DNA of 64,000 nt from Paenibacillus sp. MMS18-CY102 (GTDB taxonomy: Bacteria > Bacillota > Bacilli > Paenibacillales > Paenibacillaceae): NCBI RefSeq assembly GCF_009789195.1, contig NZ_WSTC01000010.1, positions 1-64,000 on the forward strand, in the 5' to 3' direction. The position numbers and the translations under genes are program-made. Of the stretch, positions 59,601-64,000 are shown one piece after another (the first letter of the stretch is position 1; each line of letters opens with the position of its first letter). The notes under the pieces were generated by a model. The model searched no databases, had not been told where the DNA came from, and was given only the letters and a program-made list of their open reading frames with translations.

Positions 59601-62600
59601 TCGGCGTGAATGCTCGGGAAAATTTGATTATGCTTGAATTGCAGCAGCAATTTGGTAAGCCCTGCAATGCCAGCAGCCGCTTCCAGATGGCCGATGTTTG
59701 ATTTGGCTGAACCGATTGCACAAAATTGCTTGTCATCGGTCCATTTGGCAAACGCCCGCTGCAATCCTTGCACTTCAATCGGGTCGCCCAGCGACGTTCC
59801 CGTGCCATGGGCCTCGATATAGCCAATCGTGCGCGGATCAATGCCAGCCTGCATGATCGCATCGGCGATAACCTCCGACTGGGCAACCGGATCAGGCACC
59901 ATCGCCCCGGAAGTTTTGCCAACATGGTTAAGCGCAGACCCTTTAATCACGCCATAGATCGGATACCCTTCCCGCTCCGCTTCCTCCAATGTCGTAAGCA
60001 TGACGGCGCCCACGCCTTCTCCAGGCACATAACCGTCCCCGTTCTCCCCGAAGCTTCTGCATTTCCCTTCTGAGGACAAGAAGTCCGCTTGCTTCAAAAA
60101 CATGTATTTATGCGGATGGGTGACGAGATTAACGCCGCCTGCAATCGCATAGTTGGATTCGCCTTTTCGAATGCTGTCGCAGGCGAGATGAATGGCTGTA
60201 AGCGATGAGGAGCACATCGTATCGACCGCCATCGATGGCCCGTGAAGATTGAGGCAGTACGATACCATGTTCGGAATCGATGCTGGCGAATTGCCGAAGG
60301 ACATCGGTTCGCCCCGCTGTGTGCTTTCCGCTGCCAACAGCTCGTAATGGCTCCAAAAAACGCCGGCGAATACGCCAACGGTTTTGCCGCCGGAGGAACG
60401 GTAATGCTGCTCCGATCGCTCTAGGCTAAAGCCAGCATCCTCGCAAGCTTCCCACGCCGTCTGCAAAAATAGCCTCGCCTGCGGATCGATCATTCCAGCA
60501 TGCCGAGGCGATATATGAAAGAAAAGCGGATCGAACGCATCAATACGGTCAAGGAATCCGCCGTATTGGTATAGCAAATCCGCGGAATAAGCAAGCTTGT
60601 TATTTTTCCAGCGCTCGACAGGCAGATCCGTAATGCAATCCTTGCCTTGACGCAAATTATCGTAAAATTCGTCCAACGTATCCGCCATTGGATAATGGCC
60701 AGAGACGCCGATAATCGCGATGTCGGATCGGTTAGCGGAAGCTGCCGATACGCTTGCTGCCTCGGGCTGCTTGCGCTCTGCCTTCCGGTGATTCGGCTGT
60801 TGTGCAGGCTTTGCGCCGCGCACGCCCAATCGTTCAACAATCTGGCCGCGGTTGCCATAGAACACTGCCGCTCGGTTAAGCCCTTGCGCTAACATCGCAT
60901 CAAGCGCCTTCATTCCTGTTGGCACGGGCAACTTCTTCAGGCCTGCTGCCTGTTCCATCATTTGTTCCAGATGAGGGTCGATCCCCATCCCGCTTGCATC
61001 CCAAATCGGCCAGTTTACAGATAGGCTTAAACCTGAACGCGCGCCGCGATTTACCTGCTCCTGGCGCTCGATTGCAAACAGGTCCATATACGCATTAGCA
61101 ACAGCATAATCGGACTGGGCCATGTTACCCGTTACAGCGGAAATCGACGAGAACATGACGAAGAAGCCTAGCTTCTCGTCGCGCAGCGCCCGGTCTAAAT
61201 GCTGTAGGCCATGTACCTTCGGCTTCAATACTTGCTGCAATTCCTCCGGCCGCTTCCGGCTAATCCATGAATCTTTCAAAATGCCAGCACAATGAATGAT
61301 TCCGTCAACGCGCCCCCACTGGGCTTTAATCATCTCAACCGCCCGGTTAGCTTCTGCCTCAATGCCGATATCAGCTTGTACATAGACAGCCGTTGCCCCC
61401 AGGAGGCGAAGCGAATCAAGCAAAGGCCCCTTCGCGGGGTCAAGCGGGCTGCGGCCAATCAAGGCAAGCTTCGCTTTAGGGGAACGCCGCGCAATGTGGG
61501 AAGCAACCGCTGCTCCCAATCCGCCTAGCCCCCCGGTAATGACATAAACGCCTCCGTTCCGGTAAGGATTATCGTCATTCGAGAGAGATAATGGCCATTC
61601 ATGCAGTTGCGCCGTATGGCGCAGCAAGGAATCGCCTTTGTAATAAATCTCGCTTACTCCGCCCTCATGTGCGCGGGCTTCCGCATGCAGCAGTTCAGCG
61701 AGCGCCGCCATCGGGCCACTGCCTTGCAACTGGTCAGTTGTAATGATTTGCGCATGAATATGTGGATGCTCCATATGCGCTGTTTTGAGCAGTCCAGCTA
61801 ACGCTTTCATGACCTGATCGGCTGGGCTGCCACTTAGAACTAGCTGAATAAGAAACGGACCGGGACCTTCCGAAAGCATCCGGCTCTGGATTAAGCGGAG
61901 CAGCTCAATGCATGATGACTCCAGGCTTTCCGCCGAACTGCCCGCCGACTCACGCAAATGCACGATTTCGAGTGGCTCCTCCGCTTGCAATAACGCAAGC
62001 GCTAAAGGATCATCCTGCTTGCCGCTTACCACCACTACCCGTTGCGCCTTAACATTCGGCCGTCCGCCCGCACGAAGCGCCTGCTCAATCCAGCCGGGCC
62101 CGGCGATGACTAGCTCATCGTTTTGGGGAGCAGCAGCTCCCTGTCCCGCGGCGAAGCCGCTTGGCTGCAGCTCCTCTTTGCTGCTTGCAGCGGGCGCAGG
62201 GGCAGGCGCCACATGGTGCACGCGTTTAAGCGGCTGCTCTCGAAGCGTGCCGCCGCCGAATGCGCTGCCGCATTGCTCAGCTAAGTAATCCCCTAGGCTG
62301 CGAATCGTTGAATATTCGAACAGCAGCGTCGGGTAAAACTGCTGCCCCGCCTTTTTTTCCAACTGTTTCACGAGCACGAGCAATTGGGAAGATTCGAGCC
62401 CAATATCGTAAAATCCGGCCGAAATGTCGATGTCATCCGCAGGCAAATGAAGCATTCGACCGATCTCTTGTTGCAAATAAGCGTAAATATTCGCCTCAAC
62501 GCCCGCGCCTAAATCGGCATCGGTGCCGGGCAAAACTTCCTCGCGAGCCTCGCGGACGGGCTGCTGCATCCCGCCAGCCGCGGCGTATTCAACCTTCGAT

Positions 62601-63496
62601 TCATTCACGATAAGATTCTGAATGAGCTTAGGCTCCCTGATCCGTTTCGCAATCATATCGATCAGATCCGCTACTTTCTCGCCTTGCTCATTAAAGATGT
62701 GTATCGCCGTCGACACGATATCCGGCAATTGTCCCGTACGTTCTGCCGCATCGGTATCCCGCTTGGAATATGCGTATACCGTTCTAGGCAATGGCTTGTA
62801 AATGCAACATCGCTTTAGCATAAAAGGGATATACGGCACTTGGCCGTCCTGCGGGCTATCTGTTGCACCGGTTAGCCGGAATGAGGAGCCCGCAAAGGTC
62901 GAACCGTCCAGCAATGCCGGATGTGCAAAAAACTTATCCCTATACTTCTCAGCCAGCTCGCTCAGGCTTAACCGCATCAGCTCTTCCCCAGCCCGCTGAT
63001 AGACGGCTCCCTCCGTCTTCATAAACGGAAAATGTGCAATGTCAGCGCTGCGGGCAATCCCGTACACGTCGTCCATATCGAACCGGATTGTGTTCCGATC
63101 CGCAACAAACGCCTCGATATCGAGGCGTTCGTGAACTTCTTCCGTTTTTTCCGCATGCTGAACCATACATTCCATATTGACGTCCAGCTGGCCATCCTTA
63201 TGGCCATCCTTATACAATTTGCAGCTTGATACGGTTACTTTCCAGCCGGAGCGTTCGGGCTCGAATTGAACGTTCAACTCCTGGTCAAACTGCTCCGACG
63301 TGACGATTGGCTTTAGAAATAAAACATGATGCAATTCAACGGCAACCGTTCCGATATGAAGGGAAGCAAGCCGGTAAATCAGGTCAAGCAGCGCCACGCC
63401 TGGAAGCGTTCGGACGCCGTGCACGCGATGGTCGCGTACGATGAAATTATCGTGATGAATCGTTTGCGTATACATTTCCTGCCGGGAACTAGCCAA
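50639..63496 (-). CDS. trans-AT polyketide synthase: DH-ACP-KR, KS-KR-ACP, KS-DH-ACP(dead)-ACP, KS-ACP
   Basis: A 4285-residue multidomain enzyme. Approximate order: DH (10-300; HRVHGVRTLP, HPALLD), ACP (GLESSQ, Ser near 370), KR (core 650-830; ITGGLGGLG, YAVAN), KS (930-1360; TMCSSS Cys near 1096), KR (1800-1985; ITGGLGDLG, YAVAN), ACP (FDSVSL near 2120), KS (2235-2660; AACSSG, with AHSVGSRIGD in place of AHGTGT), DH (2850-3130; HIVQGKRVLP, LLDSALH), ACP lacking its Ser (GVDAVKL near 3200), ACP (GIDSLMV near 3306), KS (3415-3850; TACSSS), ACP (GVDSLVT near 4126), and two short C-terminal helical repeats. No AT domain is present, so malonyl must come from a separate acyltransferase. The first DH completes a module whose KS is on the upstream protein. 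TTG 63496 is used (AGAGGAGG 9 bases upstream); TTG 63505 directly abuts the SD. Confidence 0.93.
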   Translation of the reverse strand: MASSRQEMYTQTIHHDNFIVRDHRVHGVRTLPGVALLDLIYRLASLHIGTVAVELHHVLFLKPIVTSEQFDQELNVQFEPERSGWKVTVSSCKLYKDGHKDGQLDVNMECMVQHAEKTEEVHERLDIEAFVADRNTIRFDMDDVYGIARSADIAHFPFMKTEGAVYQRAGEELMRLSLSELAEKYRDKFFAHPALLDGSTFAGSSFRLTGATDSPQDGQVPYIPFMLKRCCIYKPLPRTVYAYSKRDTDAAERTGQLPDIVSTAIHIFNEQGEKVADLIDMIAKRIREPKLIQNLIVNESKVEYAAAGGMQQPVREAREEVLPGTDADLGAGVEANIYAYLQQEIGRMLHLPADDIDISAGFYDIGLESSQLLVLVKQLEKKAGQQFYPTLLFEYSTIRSLGDYLAEQCGSAFGGGTLREQPLKRVHHVAPAPAPAASSKEELQPSGFAAGQGAAAPQNDELVIAGPGWIEQALRAGGRPNVKAQRVVVVSGKQDDPLALALLQAEEPLEIVHLRESAGSSAESLESSCIELLRLIQSRMLSEGPGPFLIQLVLSGSPADQVMKALAGLLKTAHMEHPHIHAQIITTDQLQGSGPMAALAELLHAEARAHEGGVSEIYYKGDSLLRHTAQLHEWPLSLSNDDNPYRNGGVYVITGGLGGLGAAVASHIARRSPKAKLALIGRSPLDPAKGPLLDSLRLLGATAVYVQADIGIEAEANRAVEMIKAQWGRVDGIIHCAGILKDSWISRKRPEELQQVLKPKVHGLQHLDRALRDEKLGFFVMFSSISAVTGNMAQSDYAVANAYMDLFAIERQEQVNRGARSGLSLSVNWPIWDASGMGIDPHLEQMMEQAAGLKKLPVPTGMKALDAMLAQGLNRAAVFYGNRGQIVERLGVRGAKPAQQPNHRKAERKQPEAASVSAASANRSDIAIIGVSGHYPMADTLDEFYDNLRQGKDCITDLPVERWKNNKLAYSADLLYQYGGFLDRIDAFDPLFFHISPRHAGMIDPQARLFLQTAWEACEDAGFSLERSEQHYRSSGGKTVGVFAGVFWSHYELLAAESTQRGEPMSFGNSPASIPNMVSYCLNLHGPSMAVDTMCSSSLTAIHLACDSIRKGESNYAIAGGVNLVTHPHKYMFLKQADFLSSEGKCRSFGENGDGYVPGEGVGAVMLTTLEEAEREGYPIYGVIKGSALNHVGKTSGAMVPDPVAQSEVIADAIMQAGIDPRTIGYIEAHGTGTSLGDPIEVQGLQRAFAKWTDDKQFCAIGSAKSNIGHLEAAAGIAGLTKLLLQFKHNQIFPSIHADQLNPHIPFERSPFYVERALRPWHASEIERSDGRERHPMRAGISSFGANGSNAHIILEAYAPSHQQASAVASGPVIVPLSAKSEQQLREYADKLQSYLCEHADANAGAGIRLADIAYTFQVGREPMNDRCAIIAATVEELVQKLQSFASGANQIERCYAGNSKQGKDAVRLFDNDKEAKQLMKQWAAGGKLGKLAELWSKGVDIDWSILYSGAKPRRVPLPAYPFLKEGYWVSSSEETGESLERSPLALSSFKRGISGGGEAPSLHAFEEIWKEGQHANEAEVMQRAGMAANEAGRESEAAYLCFLSDSHRQQEMKEAVRSMEPGSRMVFVAIGDDYVRHSAEAYTINPANLAHWQEAFQQIGAEQGAVAAAFYMWGLEDRAQLGNYGTVMNLLKAASLEKVKLDRLLLAASYSNGLERCYAESWIGFGDSLRLIAPNLKVAAIMDGAFSGGWGDSTTAWMKKLWSELHSEQLADVSYVDGLRHVRSYRWIEIPQNRMAFRPGGTYLITGGLGDLGLLFASHIGRHGNANLVLTGRSPLDAGKQSAIRALEGKGASVLYIQADVGDESQMRQGLQQAREQFGLIHGVIHAAGVEGAGNIFDNVENQFAAVTAPKISGTVALDKALEAEKLDFVCYFSSSSAMLGDFGSCDYAVANRFQTQFARLRNEWVGSGRRVGKTVVINWPLWEEGGMGTEQEAASMYLRTSGQLPLGTNEGIELFERLLGAEGEQYLIMKGERERLERLLGMNSGKSPQQAGIRPKQTSNSPSTAPRPSKAESKIALSGQQLQAAIRQDIQAQISLLMHTPVDRLDPEDNFADFGFDSVSLSGLASHLATRYQIELVPATLYGYATIDKLSQYLCSEYEEATRALFDGIVEEENDGAGRAQASETEASNMKSWQKSQVTDSSHSMNAVEEAVTRRSVQAVREVSHSSHSLNEPIAVIGMSGRFPGADSIEELWDNWQSGKNAISEVPADRWDWKQYDGDPHREPFKTNSRWGGFIRDIARFDSLFFEISPSEAEQMDPQQRLFVEEAWHAFEDAGYMGERIRGSLCGVYVGVEESQYGFITGGEGQATGNQNALLPARIAYLLDLKGPNMALTAACSSGLAAIHQACQALRQGDCDMALAGGVSLLVSPVTHIALGQAGMLSSDGECSVFDERANGLVPGEAAAALVLKPLSKAIADGDRIYGCIKASGVNYDGKTNGITSPDPISQAELVRRTYDKFEIDPRQISFMLAHSVGSRIGDSIEVQALNQAFGSQGVTEPSCVMGSLKPLIGHTFAASGVVSVIAMLMAMKHRTMPGMTKLGTLNSQISTKSKFAFSKGNLLWDRMDETPRLGAVSTTGISGSNAHAVIEEYVPPVAVADEKRTGAGRSPSMPHVFVLSAKSEERLRAYARQVGEHMRRVDDSELANAAITLQLGREAMEYRLAVIARTAEELAAKLQQFGERGQAEGIRFAHVGYKQSGNNGGASFETAGADLDHLPSSMQPILNRWLSGSKVAAADWKSLYAGQGAQLPAMIPMPLYPFAGDRCWAEAKRPPASRNESRLHPLLHRNASDFEGQKFQSGFMGDEFFFADHIVQGKRVLPGVAHLEMARAALELSLPAGIGKGRAVLRNVVWARPVAADEHGVQVAVQLFQEDERSVSFEIIGGEADGTKQPDLHSQGTVEIIDPLPEQFVDLHQLRSQCVHELDLAHYYETYRSLGIAYGERHRGIAALYSGADGQGRPHVLARLELPASIKDTLQAYALHPCLLDSALHASAALASAALGDGGQETAGAIKLALPFAVDEVDLRHSCGDQMWAYVRLSEGSSLQDAVQKMDVDICDETGRICVQIRKFSARTVQSAENRAETVAYLQTQPSPAMDAESFSVKLLAFLKQELVAMLKVSSDEIDGDAQWDEYGVDAVKLDELSNQLNTAFGLDTNVAELMECTSLRSLVRHLAQSSGQGASPQVQETPSYLETAGGQQAGGSDEENGMKQQAVVYLTELLSTVIKLPPNRIDPDAPLEKYGIDSLMVIRLTTRLEDVFGSLPKTIFFEHQTIRSVSGYFMSHHRSRLAELLGPRKGAAAALAAGRILAEQAEPAPAASDRTALRPLRKRKTLGSAAQAGQEQSGGLDIAIIGVAGRYPGARSVSEFWENLREGRDSITEIPKERWDHSLYFDPDKDKPGKTYSKWGGFIDDVDKFDPLFFNISPREAEMMDPQERLFLQCVHETLEDAGYTRAALAKTEGPGKGGSVGVYVGVMYEEYQMHGVEETLRGRPVALTGNPSSIANRVSYYFNFNGPSMAIDTACSSSLTAIYLACQSLVAGGCEIAVAGGVNASLHPNKYLMLGQGKFVSSKGRCESFGVGGDGYVPGEGVGAVLLKPLAKAVADGDQIYGVIKAAAINHGGKTNGYTVPNPNAQAKVIAQAVRESGIDPRTISYIEAHGTGTSLGDPIEIAGLTKAFSEFTADKQFCSIGSVKSNIGHCESAAGIAGVTKILMQMKHRELAPSLHSGTLNPNIAFEATPFSVQQERGHWSRPVVQQNGVEQEHPRRAGISGFGAGGSNAHLIIEEYRPGKELREQNGPLAESPRLFVFSARSEERLQAVIAQMATYVESTPDARLADVAYTLQTGREEMAYRAAILAHTREELLEALRHYAGHSQYQECAYADTEAIAYFGNLEDERREFTGLLRGNTGDAMLRILLKERDYNNIALYWTLGGEVPWEQLYEGEAVRRISLPAYPFESIRCWFPWSDDSSPIQADSGIVVPSRAPMAALSGSSAQAHVPSQVQAEGVRLAGQGISPDQAMRLGNRPEDPLDAIQAFIAELLSNELKMAPTQFKPHRSMYDYGVDSLVTMKLIRACEQQYEVRLTGRDFVEHDTIQQLAQRILELARSAGAMIGSIRAPEPVEPTIEPMKQHRTVDTAGLPSDEALELFRSGGMSIGELEQLLDTKPSAGPLYTAEGNVGLLIKQETAVANDQSASFEADALELFRDGLLTLDEIDRLIGEGEFE

Positions 63497-63511
63497 TTTC
63501 GCCAACCTCCT

Positions 63512-64000
63512 CTATTTCCACTGCACCTTGACCGAATCAAAATAGCTCATAAATGCAGCATCGGCCGTTTCCTCTCCCTGCCAGGCCGCCTCGTTTGCCG
63601 TTTCTTTCTGCGGCTCCGGCCAATAGCGCTGCTTGTTGTATGCAGGCATCGGCAATTTCGATTGCAGCGTTGCCTTCAGCGCTTCGGGCACGCCTTCGTT
63701 GCTTAACAGAATGTGCGCGTTGTTGCCGCCAAGCCCAAAGGAGCTAATGCCTGCCCGGAGTATGCCTTGCTTCGGTTTCCAGTCCATCAATTGCTTGACT
63801 GGGAACAGCGGTGACTCTTCGAATTTAAAGCGCGGATTCGGCACATCGCAATTAAGCGTCGGCGGCAATTGTTCATGAATGATGGCAAGCAGCACTTTAA
63901 TGACGCTGGCAGCGCCAGCCGCGCTTAACAGATGGCCGATATTCGTTTTGACACTGCCAACGCCGCATATCTGCTTATCTGAGACGTAACGGCTAAATAT
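63512..64000 (-). CDS. upstream PKS protein, C-terminal end with ketosynthase (partial)
   Basis: The frame is open from the right window edge to a TAG at 63512-63514. It encodes the last 162 or so residues of a PKS. These are the third-histidine region of a KS (VGSVKTNIGHLLSAAGAAS), the end of the KS (GISSFGLGGNNAHILLS) and a short post-KS segment with PMPAYNKQRYW. The protein stops without its own carrier domain, so its last KS must work with the DH-ACP-KR at the start of the next protein, 15 bases downstream. Splitting a module between proteins after the KS is common in trans-AT synthases. Confidence 0.92.
   Translation of the reverse strand: MFSRYVSDKQICGVGSVKTNIGHLLSAAGAASVIKVLLAIIHEQLPPTLNCDVPNPRFKFEESPLFPVKQLMDWKPKQGILRAGISSFGLGGNNAHILLSNEGVPEALKATLQSKLPMPAYNKQRYWPEPQKETANEAAWQGEETADAAFMSYFDSVKVQWK

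Noticed and set aside
39000-64000. Cis-AT modular PKS
   Set aside because: No AT signature (GHSxG) was seen between any KS and its following domain across the PKS proteins.

Overview
The window reads as chromosomal DNA of an endospore-forming, S-layer-bearing Firmicute of the Paenibacillaceae type (Paenibacillus, Cohnella or a relative). The grounds are the Bacillus-like gene order around the ribosomal superoperon, sporulation and germination genes (spoIIM, pdaB, kbaA, gerD, cwlD), an SLH-domain protein, and the type-Z zinc forms of S14 and L36. No insertion sequence, prophage, CRISPR array or tRNA gene was found.

Region 1 (1-8100) starts with the 5' end of a 16S rRNA gene on the minus strand, preceded by two tandem rRNA promoters. 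Next come a small unknown gene, spoIIM, pdaB, kbaA, gerD, salA and cwlD in nearly the B. subtilis order. A sulfate-assimilation pair, cysH-sat, lies between cwlD and rpsI. Region 2 (8111-25551) is the S10-spc-alpha ribosomal superoperon, read right to left from rpsJ to rplQ, followed by truA and rplM-rpsI. It differs from the usual arrangement at both ends. The ecfA1-ecfA2-ecfT genes normally found between rplQ and truA are absent, and a 317-base gap with several DnaA-box-like 9-mers is there instead. No tuf/fusA/rpsG/rpsL block precedes rpsJ; the superoperon starts from its own promoter beside an unrelated cell-surface cluster.

Region 3 (25834-38702) is one minus-strand operon for a surface glycoconjugate. 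It encodes a small SLH-only secreted protein, a double GT2 glycosyltransferase with a TPR-like middle, a truncated GT fragment, a double GT4-like glycosyltransferase, and three consecutive proteins that share an ILEI/FAM3-like domain. One of those is fused to an LtaS-type phosphoglycerol transferase, one is membrane-anchored, and one is fused to a glycerophosphodiester-phosphodiesterase-like domain. A putative polymer-synthesising and a putative polymer-cleaving enzyme carrying the same, apparently circularly permuted, domain is the most unusual system here.

Region 4 (39000-64000, running off the right edge) is the distal end of a hybrid polyketide/nonribosomal-peptide gene cluster. None of its modules contains an acyltransferase domain, so it should be of the trans-AT type. 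Read in order, the line is: KS (upstream protein) | DH-ACP-KR, KS-KR-ACP, a KS variant with DH and two ACPs (the first lacking its serine), KS-ACP | C-A(glycine-like)-PCP, KS-PCP | C-A(serine)-N-methyltransferase-PCP-terminal C. The last C domain has lost the HHxxxDG histidines and no thioesterase follows. The inferred end of the product is a beta-keto, glycine-extended chain amidated to N-methylserine. Colinear overlaps (ATGA) and a strong terminator at 38911-38958 mark one transcription unit.
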